Source: Marnyiella aurantia (GTDB lineage Bacteria; Bacteroidota; Bacteroidia; Flavobacteriales; Weeksellaceae). Taken from it: DNA of 64,000 nucleotides. The DNA lies in the NCBI RefSeq assembly GCF_014041915.1, contig NZ_CP059472.1:434001-498000 (forward strand), in the 5' to 3' direction. Shown here in pieces: positions 8,484-17,438 of this stretch. Each line of letters opens with the position of its first letter. The stretch's first letter is position 1. The notes beneath the pieces were generated by a model. It had not been told where the DNA came from. It did not search any database and was given only the letters and a program-made list of their open reading frames with translations. The position numbers and the translations under genes were made by a program.

Positions 8484-9614
8484 ATGTCAACACTTACTTT
8501 TGCGGAAAAAATAGCGCAGGCAGAGAATTTCCTGCCGATTAACGGAACCGATTATATCGAATTCTATGTTGGAAATGCGAAGCAGGCAGCACATTTCTAT
8601 AAAACAGCCTTTGGTTTTCAGTCGGTTGCTTATGCAGGACCTGAAACCGGGGTTCGCGACAGGTCTTCATATGTAATCCAGCAGGGGAAAATCCGTTTGG
8701 TGCTTACCTCCGGCCTCAGCTCTGAATCTCCTATCTGTGAACATCAGAAAAAGCACGGCGACGGTGTAAAAGTACTTGCTCTTTGGGTTGATGATGCCTA
8801 TTCCGCATTCGAAGAAACAACAAAAAGAGGTGCAAAACCTTATATGGAACCGCAAACACTGACTGATGAGTTTGGTGAGGTCCGTATGTCCGGTATCTAT
8901 ACCTATGGCGAAACTGTGCATATGTTTGTAGAACGTAAGAACTATAACGGTGCCTTTATGCCGGGATACCAAAAGTGGGAAAGCGTATACAATCCTTCAG
9001 AGGTCGGTTTGCTGTATGTAGATCACTGCGTGGGTAATGTAGACTGGAACCGTATGGTTCCCACTGTGGAATGGTACGAGAAGGTGATGGGATTTGTGAA
9101 TATCCTTAGCTTTGATGATAAGCAGATCAATACTGAATACTCCGCTCTTATGTCTAAGGTGATGAGTAACGGTAACGGTTTTGCAAAATTCCCGATCAAC
9201 GAGCCTGCTGAAGGCAAGAGAAAGTCTCAGGTAGAGGAATATCTTGATTTCTATGAAGGTGAAGGCGTACAGCACATCGCTGTGGCCACCAAGGATATTA
9301 TCCATACTGTTACGGAACTGAAAGCCCGCGGTATCGAATTCCTCCCTGCGCCTCCCGATGCTTACTACGATATGGTGCCGGAAAGAGTTGGAACCATTGA
9401 CGAGGACATTAAAAAACTCTCAGAACTCGGTATCCTTATTGATTGTGATGAAGAGGGTTATCTGCTTCAGATTTTCACCAAGCCGGTTGAAGACCGTCCA
9501 ACCCTTTTCTTTGAGATCATCGAAAGACACGGAGCCCAGAGTTTTGGTGCCGGAAACTTCAAAGCCCTTTTTGAAGCCCTTGAAAAGGAGCAGGAAAGAA
9601 GAGGAAATCTTTAA
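8484..9614 (+). CDS. hppD: 4-Hydroxyphenylpyruvate dioxygenase
   Basis: Non-haem Fe(II) enzyme converting 4-hydroxyphenylpyruvate to homogentisate, the substrate of the nearby hmgA. Two VOC (glyoxalase-fold) modules are visible: the first begins DYIEFYVGNAKQ, the second carries the metal triad, His in YVDHCVGNV, His in VQHIAVATKD, and Glu in LFFEIIERHG. The start is set at ATG 8484 (MSTLTF, 376 aa); an in-frame TTG at 8460 would add eight residues but lies inside the -10-like box. The exported-protein gene and fahA follow closely. Confidence 0.93.
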   Translation: MSTLTFAEKIAQAENFLPINGTDYIEFYVGNAKQAAHFYKTAFGFQSVAYAGPETGVRDRSSYVIQQGKIRLVLTSGLSSESPICEHQKKHGDGVKVLALWVDDAYSAFEETTKRGAKPYMEPQTLTDEFGEVRMSGIYTYGETVHMFVERKNYNGAFMPGYQKWESVYNPSEVGLLYVDHCVGNVDWNRMVPTVEWYEKVMGFVNILSFDDKQINTEYSALMSKVMSNGNGFAKFPINEPAEGKRKSQVEEYLDFYEGEGVQHIAVATKDIIHTVTELKARGIEFLPAPPDAYYDMVPERVGTIDEDIKKLSELGILIDCDEEGYLLQIFTKPVEDRPTLFFEIIERHGAQSFGAGNFKALFEALEKEQERRGNL

Positions 9615-9619
9615 TCTTT

Positions 9620-10102
9620 ATGCTGTATCATAAGACTTCAGGAATGTTCAGACTGTTTATCGCGGTTACTTTGCTGTTTGCGGTTTCCGTGCATGCACAG
9701 TTTTCAACTATGAATAAAATTCTGGACCGTACCGCTGAGCGCCGCAGCGCCAATAAAGATCTGAGTAAAATTAAAGTGGACGGCAAAAAGTTTGTCCTGA
9801 TTAAAGATTTTGCGGATCATACGGAGCGTAATTTCATCTCGATAAGCGGAGACCAGCTGACCTTTGTTGAAGTTTTTGATGATAAGGCAACCGGTCAGTC
9901 TTCATCCAATGTTTTTTCCGGCGATGTTGTACGAACGACTCATAATATGATCTCGTTGCGAGCAGACAAACTGGAAGGTGAAAGAATCGGTCTGCCGGTT
10001 ACCAAGACGTTGCAACTGGTCATTCGTGATAAGGCCCTTTACCTTAAGGACATTCATACTGGAGACTACTGGACTGAAGATACCGGTTCCAACAAAAAAT
10101 AA
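9620..10102 (+). CDS. Exported protein of unknown function in the tyrosine locus
   Basis: A 160-residue protein with a signal peptide (LFIAVTLLFAVSVHAQF); the probable true start is Met1 or Met9 (MFRLFIAV), both giving a workable signal. The mature part is a small, mostly beta-strand domain with no cysteine and no motif I recognise. It starts five bases after hppD and so is probably co-transcribed, then ends at a clear hairpin before fahA. An outer-membrane or periplasmic role is suggested by the signal only. Confidence 0.7.
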   Translation: MLYHKTSGMFRLFIAVTLLFAVSVHAQFSTMNKILDRTAERRSANKDLSKIKVDGKKFVLIKDFADHTERNFISISGDQLTFVEVFDDKATGQSSSNVFSGDVVRTTHNMISLRADKLEGERIGLPVTKTLQLVIRDKALYLKDIHTGDYWTEDTGSNKK

Positions 10103-10118
10103 AATAATTTAAAACATA

Positions 10119-10160
10119 AAGGTTCCGAAGTATGAAGAAATTTATTACTTGGAACCTTTT
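10119..10160 (+). terminator. Hairpin terminator between the exported protein gene and fahA
   Basis: AAGGTTCC and AAGTA on the left pair with TACTT and GGAACCTT on the right (10119-10132 with 10146-10158), one bulged G, ending in TTTT. It may attenuate rather than stop transcription into fahA. Confidence 0.6.
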
Positions 10161-10176
10161 CCTTAACTGATACACT

Positions 10177-11424
10177 ATGCAATCTTTTATAAAATACGCC
10201 GAAAGTTCGGACTTTTCTATCTATAATATTCCGTTTGGAGTAGCTGTTTTCGGTCAGGAGTATATTGCCTGTGCCACTAGGATCGGCGATATGGTTATTG
10301 ATCTGGCTACACTTTATGATTTTGGATATTTTAATGATATTGAAGGACTTACAGATAATATATTTGAAGCCTACACACTTAACGAATTCATAGAACTTGG
10401 AAAGCCGGTTACCTCTGCTGTAAGACTGAGACTTCAGGAGCTCCTTCTCGAGGGTTCAGCACTTTCTGCCGACACCAAAAGTATAGAAGAATGCTTTTAT
10501 GCATTGGATCATGTAAAGATGATGATGCCGGTACACGTACCTAATTACACCGATTTCTATAGCAGCATCGAGCACGCCACCAATGTTGGGAAAATGTTCC
10601 GCGATCCTGCCAACGCACTCCTGCCTAACTGGAAGCATCTGCCGGTGGGCTACCATGGGCGTGCCTCCTCTATTGTAGTTTCGGGTACAGACATTATCCG
10701 TCCGAAAGGTCAGATGAAGCCTGCCGACGCAGATATGCCTGTTTTTGGACCCTGTAAGCAACTCGATTTTGAACTGGAGATGGCTTTCATCGTTAATAAG
10801 AACACAGAAATGGGCGAAAGCATTACCACGGCTCAGGCTGAAGATGCCATTTTTGGGATGGTCATTTTTAATGACTGGTCGGCCAGGGATATCCAAAGCT
10901 GGGAATACGTGCCGCTCGGACCATTTTTAGGAAAGAATTTCGGATCATCGGTTTCGCCATGGGTAGTAACGCTGGAAGCGCTTAACCGTTTCCGCACTGC
11001 ATCACCCGTTCAGGAACCTGAAGTTCTGGACTATCTGAAATTTGACGGAGACAAAAACTACGATATAAACCTCGAAGTTTACCTCCAGCCCGAAAACGGA
11101 ACTGAAACCCTGATTTCGCAAAGCAACTACAAATATATGTACTGGAATATGGCTCAACAGCTGGCACACCATACCGTAAACGGCTGTAACGTGGAAGTTG
11201 GTGACATGTATGCCTCCGGAACCATTTCAGGCGAAAATCCGCGTTCTTTCGGCTCTATGCTGGAACTTACATGGCGCGGGCAAAATCCCCTGGAATTGGA
11301 AAACAGTGAAGAAAGGAAGTTCATCCAGGACAACGACACTGTAATTATGCGTGGCTACGCCGAAAAAGACGGCGTAAGGGTTGGTTTTGGTGAGGTAGCA
11401 GGAAAGATTCTTCCCGCAGTTTAA
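10177..11424 (+). CDS. fahA: Fumarylacetoacetase
   Basis: Last enzyme of tyrosine degradation, hydrolysing fumarylacetoacetate to fumarate and acetoacetate. The 415-residue protein matches the family: an SH3-like N-terminal domain (1-110), then the FAH fold with the catalytic-site segment DFYSSIEHATNVG, the metal ligands in QLDFELEMAF and the NDWSARDIQSWE signature. Length is typical. It is followed after 32 bases by a flavin reductase-type gene, probably in the same transcript. Cytoplasmic. Confidence 0.94.
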   Translation: MQSFIKYAESSDFSIYNIPFGVAVFGQEYIACATRIGDMVIDLATLYDFGYFNDIEGLTDNIFEAYTLNEFIELGKPVTSAVRLRLQELLLEGSALSADTKSIEECFYALDHVKMMMPVHVPNYTDFYSSIEHATNVGKMFRDPANALLPNWKHLPVGYHGRASSIVVSGTDIIRPKGQMKPADADMPVFGPCKQLDFELEMAFIVNKNTEMGESITTAQAEDAIFGMVIFNDWSARDIQSWEYVPLGPFLGKNFGSSVSPWVVTLEALNRFRTASPVQEPEVLDYLKFDGDKNYDINLEVYLQPENGTETLISQSNYKYMYWNMAQQLAHHTVNGCNVEVGDMYASGTISGENPRSFGSMLELTWRGQNPLELENSEERKFIQDNDTVIMRGYAEKDGVRVGFGEVAGKILPAV

Positions 11425-11456
11425 ATACAGTAGTAAATCTTATTAGAAAGTTATTA

Positions 11457-12278
11457 ATGAAAAGTATCACTCCGCACGAGCTAAACGGCGTTCAACTACA
11501 GACACTTCTGCAAACGGCCATTGCGCCGCGTCCGATTGCATTGGCTTCCACTATTGACAGTGATGGGCAGGTGAACTTAAGTCCATTCAGCTTTTTCAAT
11601 ATTTTCAGTTCCAACCCGCCGGTGGTGATTTTCTCACCCGCTAGAAGGGTGCGCGACAATACCACGAAACATACACTGGAAAATGTTCTGCAGGTTCCTG
11701 AAGTGGTCATTGGTATTGTGAATTTCAACATTGTACAGCAGATTTCGCTTGCTTCAACTGAATATGAAAAGGAAGTCAATGAGTTTGTAAAGGCAGGTCT
11801 TACGATGAAGGAGGCAGATTTGGTGCAGCCTAAGCTTATTGCAGAATGTCCTGTAAACCTGGAATGTAAAGTACTTGAGGTTAAGCATTTGGGAACTGAG
11901 GGCGGTGCCGGAAACCTGGTGATCTGCGAGGTTATCAAGATCCACGTACGTGAGGAGTATCTGAATGAAGAAGGCAACCTGGACCAGATTAAGCTGGATC
12001 TAGTGGCGCGGTTAGGCGGAAACTGGTATTCCCGCAACAATGAAACCAACCTTTTTGAGGTTCCAAAACCATTAGTTACCAAAGGGATTGGCTTCGACAG
12101 ACTTCCGGATGCGTTAAAGCACAGCAGCATTTTCACCGGAAACGATCTGGGAATGCTGGCCAACACTGAGGGGCTGCCGGATGGCGACTATTCTGCCGAT
12201 GAGGAAGTTCATACAAGGGCTCAAACCCTGCTTAAAGAAAGCAAAATATCAGAGGCCTGGGACCTTTTAAAACAATAA
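11457..12278 (+). CDS. Flavin reductase-like (FMN-binding split barrel) protein
   Basis: A 273-residue protein with an N-terminal flavin reductase-like split-barrel domain (about 15-205): APRPIALASTID and NLSPFSFFNIFSSNPPVV are the usual FMN-phosphate contacts of the DIM6/NTAB group. The C-terminal 60 residues are helical. Homologues commonly sit beside fahA in Bacteroidetes, but their reaction is not established to my knowledge. It may reduce flavin or act as an FMN enzyme on an aromatic intermediate; this is inference. It ends just before a bidirectional terminator. Confidence 0.8.
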   Translation: MKSITPHELNGVQLQTLLQTAIAPRPIALASTIDSDGQVNLSPFSFFNIFSSNPPVVIFSPARRVRDNTTKHTLENVLQVPEVVIGIVNFNIVQQISLASTEYEKEVNEFVKAGLTMKEADLVQPKLIAECPVNLECKVLEVKHLGTEGGAGNLVICEVIKIHVREEYLNEEGNLDQIKLDLVARLGGNWYSRNNETNLFEVPKPLVTKGIGFDRLPDALKHSSIFTGNDLGMLANTEGLPDGDYSADEEVHTRAQTLLKESKISEAWDLLKQ

Positions 12279-12280
12279 TA

Positions 12281-12315
12281 AAAAAGCCGTTTTCATCTCG
12301 AAAGCGGCTTTTTTT
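12281..12315. terminator. Bidirectional terminator
   Basis: GCCGTTTTC pairs with GAAAGCGGC (one T-G wobble), flanked by A and T runs on both sides, between convergent genes. Confidence 0.8.
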
Positions 12316-12325
12316 ATGAAATTAA

Positions 12326-13153
12326 TTACTCCTCATTTTCCCGGATGCTGAGATCCTTGTTAAGGTCCGGATTAAGTTTCAGGTATTTCTCTTTCTGGTT
12401 ATCCCTGAAACGGATGTTCAAGACTTCCACAATAAGACTGAAAGCCAGACATGAGTAAATGATGTTCTTGCTTACATGCTGATGGATCCCTTCTGCCACC
12501 AACATCACGCCAATAACCACCAGGAACGAGAGTGCCAGCATCTGGAGGCTTGGATACTTGTTGATAAGGGCTGAGATCGGCCCAGCAAAAGCCATCATAA
12601 TACCGATCGAAATTACCACAGCGATAATCATAAGCATCACATTATCCACCAAACCAATAGCTGTGAGTATGGAATCCAGCGAGAAAACCATGTCAATCAG
12701 GATAATCTGCAGAATAATAAGCGTCATTAAGCTGGAAGCGCTGGACTTTGGTTTTGGCACGTCATCATGGCCACGCATCTTTGCATGAATTTCCATCGTA
12801 CTTTTACCGATCAGGAATATACCGCCGGCAAGCAGGATAATATCTTTCCAGCTGAGCGCCAGCGGTAAATCGGTGCCGGGTTCATTGAACCAGCCTAAAT
12901 TGAGTACAGGTTCTTTAAGACCGATAATCCAACTGATCATCAGCAGTAGGATTATGCGGAATATCATGGCAAAGGCCAAACCGAGGTTTCGGGCGAAGCG
13001 CTGTTTTTCCTTAGGCAGTTTATCTGCTATAATGGAGATAAATATAATATTATCTACCCCCAAAACGATTTCAAGAAACGTTAAGGTAAGCAGACTGACC
13101 CATATTTGGGGATCGGCGAAATTAGGTAATTCAAGAAGCGAGAACAATTCCAT
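12326..13153 (-). CDS. TerC-family membrane protein (YgdQ-like)
   Basis: Second TerC paralogue in the window, 275 residues, about seven or eight hydrophobic segments, without the N-terminal extension of the first. The TerC helix motifs are LEIVLGVDNIIFIS and IDMVFSLDSILTAIG. The YgdQ/YoaE subgroup is uncharacterised or linked to metal handling; function cannot be taken further. It faces the tyrosine locus tail to tail. The C-terminus is charged and cytoplasmic-looking (RENEE). Confidence 0.86.
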   Translation of the reverse strand: MELFSLLELPNFADPQIWVSLLTLTFLEIVLGVDNIIFISIIADKLPKEKQRFARNLGLAFAMIFRIILLLMISWIIGLKEPVLNLGWFNEPGTDLPLALSWKDIILLAGGIFLIGKSTMEIHAKMRGHDDVPKPKSSASSLMTLIILQIILIDMVFSLDSILTAIGLVDNVMLMIIAVVISIGIMMAFAGPISALINKYPSLQMLALSFLVVIGVMLVAEGIHQHVSKNIIYSCLAFSLIVEVLNIRFRDNQKEKYLKLNPDLNKDLSIRENEE

Positions 13154-13196
13154 ATATTAATAGTTTGGTGCAAAAATAACCAATGATGGAGGCGAA

Positions 13197-14039
13197 TTAT
13201 AATTTATTTTTTAAAAATTCAATTATTTTATCAGTCGACGTCTGCAGATCCGATGGCAAAGTTGCCTGCGTCCAGGGTTCGGTGGCTCCAAATGTGTGAT
13301 TGGCACCGTCCAGAATAATAAGTTCTGAGCCTTTGCACCACTCGTTCAGCAGATATGCTTCTTTATCCTTCACCGCTGCATCATCTGTGCCCTGAATTAT
13401 AAGCATTGGCTTCTCCAGATGCTGAGCGCTGTACTGGACCGAAAAACGGTCTTCGTTCTGCTTATAATCTTCGTAAAACTGAAAATAATGTGGCATCTGC
13501 TGCCTGGTGCGGGCATTCTCTGAATACATGACGCCGCTCTCCTGCCAGTTTGTAAGTCGGTCTCCGGAGGGGAAACGGTAGCCGAAATGGCTTACACCGG
13601 CCAGTGAAACCAATGCTTTTACACGTTCGTCTTCAAAAGCTTTAATGACGGAAATTCCGGCACCACGGCTGTGGCCGACAAGAGCTACTTTTTCCGGATT
13701 GATTTCGGGCTTACGTACGAAATGTTCAATGACCGCCTCATAATCCAGCATTTCCTTACTGAAATTATTGTTTGCAAAAGCTTCGAGGTCGGCAAACTCA
13801 GTTGGGTTATCCAGCGTGGTGCCGTTATGCGAGAAATTGAATTTTACGAAATAAAATCCGGCTTGCGCTATTTTTTCGGCCATTAAGTCCCAGGCACCCC
13901 AGTCTTTATAACCTTTGTAGCCGTGGGCAAAAATGACCAGCGGAAGTTTGTCAGTGGTCTCCGGATAACAGGCATCGGCGAGGAAATCCTGGGTCTGCGG
14001 ATTTTTAATGATGACGTTTTTCTGAATATTGATTTTCAT
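13197..14039 (-). CDS. Alpha/beta hydrolase (dienelactone hydrolase/esterase-like)
   Basis: A 280-residue cytoplasmic serine hydrolase without signal peptide. The nucleophile elbow is GHSRGAG (Ser near residue 125), the acid probably Asp in QGTDDAAV, and the His in GANHTFGA. The oxyanion loop is FAHGYKGYKDWG. It resembles the BAAT/DLH-like esterases; a specific substrate cannot be assigned. It lies 43 bases downstream of the TerC gene on the same strand. Confidence 0.82.
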   Translation of the reverse strand: MKINIQKNVIIKNPQTQDFLADACYPETTDKLPLVIFAHGYKGYKDWGAWDLMAEKIAQAGFYFVKFNFSHNGTTLDNPTEFADLEAFANNNFSKEMLDYEAVIEHFVRKPEINPEKVALVGHSRGAGISVIKAFEDERVKALVSLAGVSHFGYRFPSGDRLTNWQESGVMYSENARTRQQMPHYFQFYEDYKQNEDRFSVQYSAQHLEKPMLIIQGTDDAAVKDKEAYLLNEWCKGSELIILDGANHTFGATEPWTQATLPSDLQTSTDKIIEFLKNKL

Positions 14040-14115
14040 GAGAGTTAAAAGTGATTTTCATTTCAAATTTCGTGCAAATGTAGATGGTTGGAGCAGGGAA
14101 TTCCCGATGCGTCAC

Positions 14116-14140
14116 GCAGCGGCGGCGAAGCCGCCGCTGC
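14116..14140. repeat. Perfect GC-rich palindrome
   Basis: GCAGCGGCGGC (14116-14126) and GCCGCCGCTGC (14130-14140) form an 11-bp perfect stem with a GAA loop, in an otherwise AT-rich gap. It lacks a T run, so it is not a standard terminator; it may be a REP-like dispersed element. Confidence 0.6.
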
Positions 14141-14152
14141 CAGGGTCACGCC

Positions 14153-14183
14153 CAAAAAAAATCACCCAGTTAAACTGAGTGAC
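14153..14183 (-). terminator. Terminator of the M13 peptidase gene
   Basis: On the minus strand TCACTCAGT and ACTGGGTGA form a stem with a TTA loop and one mismatch, followed by eight Ts. Confidence 0.75.
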
Positions 14184-14191
14184 TGTCTTAT

Positions 14192-16276
14192 TTACCAAAT
14201 CTTAATCCTTTCTTCCGGTGCCCTGTAAAGCTTGTCGCCAGGCTTCACATCAAATGCTTTATAGAAGGAATCCTGATTTACCAATGGTCCGAAAGCCCGG
14301 AAATAGCCTGGAGAATGCGGATCGGTCTTCACCTGATTTACCATATACTGCTCTGTAGATTTTGTACGCCATACGGTAGCCCAGCTCATAAAGAAGCGCT
14401 GATCCTGCGTGAAACCACTGATTAGTCCCGGATTGCCGTGGTCTTTCAGATACATCTGAAGTGCCGTGTACGCCACTGCTACTCCACCAAGGTCGCCGAT
14501 ATTCTCGCCGCTGGTAAACTTACCATTTATGAAAGTCCCTTTCACAGGCTCGTATTTGCTGTACTGATCGGCCAGTTGATTTACCTTGTTTTCAAAATTC
14601 TTAAGGTCGGCATCTGTCCACCAATTGTTTAAGTTACCGTCGCCGTCAAATCTGGAACCGGAATCATCAAAACCGTGTGAGATTTCGTGTCCGATTACCG
14701 CACCAATTCCACCAAAATTCACTGCCGGATCGGCTTTGAAATTAAAGAAGGGCGGCTGCAGGATGGCTGCAGGGAATACGATTTCGTTATTTGACCCGCT
14801 GTAATAAGCGTTTACGGTCTGCGGAGCCATTCCCCACTCCGTTTTATCAACCGGTTTACCTACCTTATTCAAATTCTTTGCATAGTTCCATTCAGTTACC
14901 TTTTGAAGGTTCCCATAATAGCTGCCGCCGTCGTTGCTGGCCGTTAGCTGCAGTTTGGAATAGTCCTTCCAGGTATCAGGATAGGCAATCTTCACGCTGA
15001 ACTTGGACAGTTTTTCCTGCGCTTTTACTTTGGTTTCAGGAGACATCCAGTCCAGGTTGCTGATGTGTTGCTGGAAAGCTTTCTTCAGGTAGGAGATATA
15101 GGTTTCCATCTGGGCTTTGGCTTCTGCCGGGAAGTACTTTTCAACATAAAGTTTTCCGAAGGCTTCACCCAAGGTACCGTTTACAACTCCTAATCCACGC
15201 TTGTCCATAGAACGCTGTTCCTTTTGGCCCTGAAGGTATTTGGAGTAGAAATTAAAGTTGATATCGTCCAGTTTTTTGTTAAGGTTACCGGCGTTTCCGG
15301 CTACAAGTCTGGCTTTCATATATTCCTTGATCAGCGGAAGGTTTTTTGCCGTCATCCAAGAGTCCATGTTCTGGTAGTACTTCAGTTCAGAGACGATTAC
15401 TTTATCGGTCTTTACACCTGCCTTATTCAGATAGTCTGCAAGGTTAATGTTCTTTACAAGTTTCGGAAGTTCTGCAACCGTCTTGGGGTTATAGCGAAGG
15501 TTTGCGTCGCGGTTCTGCTCATTGGTAAGGAGATTCTGAGCCAGTTTTTTTTCAAAATCAACCACCTGGTTTGCGGTCTGTACGGCGTTTTTATGACCGG
15601 TTTCAGTGAGCAGCTGGGATATATAGTTCTTGTATTCAGCAAGCGTCTTGGTGTTGGACTCGCTTTCTTTTTGATAATAATCACGGCCCAGACCCAAGCT
15701 TGGTCCGCCGAAATATACTGCGTTCATGTTCGAGTTCTTCAGATCCGCACCTACTCTCCAGGCATAAAACGGGTTATCACCGGTCTTGGTAGCTTCAATG
15801 AGAAATTTCTGAAGATCGGCAATTGATTTAAGACCGTCAATCCTGGCCAGATCATTTTTAATTGGATTGATACCGTCGGCATTGCGCTTGTGCCAATCCA
15901 TAAACGTTCCGTACAGCGCCTGTATTTTCTGGCCTTCGGAACCCGGGGCAAAGTTGTCATTCAGAATTTGATTTAAAATGCCGAGTGAAGCTACATCTAC
16001 ATCTTCCCTAAGTGCATTAAAACTTCCCCAGCTTGCTTTATCGGACGGAATTTCTGCTGTTTTCACCCAGTTTCCGTTCACATAGCTGAAGAAATCATCC
16101 TGTGGTCTTACTGTCGTATCCATATACGACAGGTTGAGACCTTCCTCTTTTACGGATGCAGGCTGCGCCGGTGCAACAGTTTCAGCAGCAGGTGCTTCTG
16201 CTGTCTTTGTGGCAGTACATGAATTAAGAAACACTACTCCGGACAAAGCCAAAAGGCCTATACTTATTTTTTTCAT
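14192..16276 (-). CDS. pepO: M13-family zinc metallopeptidase lipoprotein (neprilysin/PepO-like)
   Basis: A 694-residue exported zinc endopeptidase. The signal peptide ends in a lipobox (LNSCTATK, Cys20), so it is lipid-anchored. The M13 N-terminal helical domain follows (about 55-440), then the peptidase domain with the zinc motif GHEISHGFDDSG and the downstream ENIGDLGGV (third zinc ligand Glu plus catalytic Asp). The C-terminal DKLYRAPEERIKIW matches the usual M13 end with its Trp. It probably trims peptides in the periplasm or at the surface. Monocistronic with its own terminator. Confidence 0.92.
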   Translation of the reverse strand: MKKISIGLLALSGVVFLNSCTATKTAEAPAAETVAPAQPASVKEEGLNLSYMDTTVRPQDDFFSYVNGNWVKTAEIPSDKASWGSFNALREDVDVASLGILNQILNDNFAPGSEGQKIQALYGTFMDWHKRNADGINPIKNDLARIDGLKSIADLQKFLIEATKTGDNPFYAWRVGADLKNSNMNAVYFGGPSLGLGRDYYQKESESNTKTLAEYKNYISQLLTETGHKNAVQTANQVVDFEKKLAQNLLTNEQNRDANLRYNPKTVAELPKLVKNINLADYLNKAGVKTDKVIVSELKYYQNMDSWMTAKNLPLIKEYMKARLVAGNAGNLNKKLDDINFNFYSKYLQGQKEQRSMDKRGLGVVNGTLGEAFGKLYVEKYFPAEAKAQMETYISYLKKAFQQHISNLDWMSPETKVKAQEKLSKFSVKIAYPDTWKDYSKLQLTASNDGGSYYGNLQKVTEWNYAKNLNKVGKPVDKTEWGMAPQTVNAYYSGSNNEIVFPAAILQPPFFNFKADPAVNFGGIGAVIGHEISHGFDDSGSRFDGDGNLNNWWTDADLKNFENKVNQLADQYSKYEPVKGTFINGKFTSGENIGDLGGVAVAYTALQMYLKDHGNPGLISGFTQDQRFFMSWATVWRTKSTEQYMVNQVKTDPHSPGYFRAFGPLVNQDSFYKAFDVKPGDKLYRAPEERIKIW

Positions 16277-16409
16277 TTGAATATAACTTTGATTGAATCG
16301 TTCAAATATAACGAATATTTTTGGGCAGAAATTATACGTGATTTTGTGAAAGGTTCAGATTTTGCTCATTCCTTTGCAGCTTTAAAAAAATAAACTATTT
16401 TAAATTCAG

Positions 16410-17438
16410 ATGAGCAGGAAAACCTTCATCCGCTTTACCGACAAAGGAATTTACTGTGTGCCCGGCAAATTTTACCTCGATCCCTGGAAACCTGTGGATA
16501 TGGCGGTAATTTCCCACGGCCACGGCGACCATGCAAGATGGGGAATGAAAAAATACCTTTGCCACCACTTCAGCAAACCCATTCTTAAGCACAGGATTGG
16601 ACCTGATATTGAGATCCAGAGTCTTGGTTATGGCGAAGAAATAAATATAAATGGTGTGACTGTTTCTTTTCATCCAGCCGGACATATTGTGGGTTCCGCA
16701 CAGATTAAAATGGTTTACAAAGGTTATGTCATAGTTTTTTCCGGTGACTATAAAACCGATGACGACGGCCTCTCAACACCTTTTGAACTGGTAAGATGTA
16801 ATGAATTCATTACGGAAAGTACTTTTGGCCTTCCCATCTATAACTGGCTGCCACCTGCAGATTATGCAGACCTTATGCAGACGTGGGTGGACCAAAACAG
16901 ACAAAACGGAAAAACATCTGTGTTTATAGGATACTCTTTAGGTAAAGCCCAGCGTATTATGAAATCAGTTGAAGGCAGCGGTAAAATATATGTTCATCAG
17001 TCCATCGCCAGACTTAACGAGGCAATGGAGTCAGTGGATATTAAGCTTCCCGATTACGAAACCATTGACTTTGTCGAAGGTGCAAAAGCTGTGAAAGGCG
17101 AGATTGTGATTCTGCCACCTGCATTGCTGGATTCCAATGTCATAAAGAAAATTCCGGACCGTGCTACCTCCATCTGTTCGGGATGGATGCAGGTACGGGG
17201 ATCCAGAAGATGGCGTTCGGCTGATGCGGGCTTCTCCATTTCCGATCATGCCGACTGGACCGGTTTGCTGAAGACTGTAAAAGCCACAGAGGCCGAAAAA
17301 GTATATGTTACCCACGGGCAGACTGCCGTTTTCTCAAAATACCTGCGCGAACTTGGAATTGATGCAGTGGAACTGCAGACGATTTTCGGCGATGAAGAAA
17401 TGGAAGAAAAGGAAATCATAACTAAAGAAGAAAGCTGA
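16410..17438 (+). CDS. Ligase-associated DNA-damage-response exonuclease (MBL/beta-CASP fold)
   Basis: First gene of the conserved four-gene repair cassette (exonuclease, ligase, Lhr helicase, phosphoesterase). The 342-residue protein has the metallo-beta-lactamase motif SHGHGDHARWG for two metals, HPAGHIVGS and GDYKTDDD, then a beta-CASP-type insertion and the terminal SDHADW and THGQ motifs, like mRNA 3'-end-processing-factor homologues but acting on DNA in this cassette. The known biochemistry of this family is from other bacteria; here it rests on motifs and synteny. Its stop overlaps the ligase start (TGATG). Confidence 0.9.
   Translation: MSRKTFIRFTDKGIYCVPGKFYLDPWKPVDMAVISHGHGDHARWGMKKYLCHHFSKPILKHRIGPDIEIQSLGYGEEININGVTVSFHPAGHIVGSAQIKMVYKGYVIVFSGDYKTDDDGLSTPFELVRCNEFITESTFGLPIYNWLPPADYADLMQTWVDQNRQNGKTSVFIGYSLGKAQRIMKSVEGSGKIYVHQSIARLNEAMESVDIKLPDYETIDFVEGAKAVKGEIVILPPALLDSNVIKKIPDRATSICSGWMQVRGSRRWRSADAGFSISDHADWTGLLKTVKATEAEKVYVTHGQTAVFSKYLRELGIDAVELQTIFGDEEMEEKEIITKEES

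Noticed and set aside
15224..15826. 200-codon plus-strand frame
   Set aside because: Antisense to the M13 peptidase coding sequence; no independent support.
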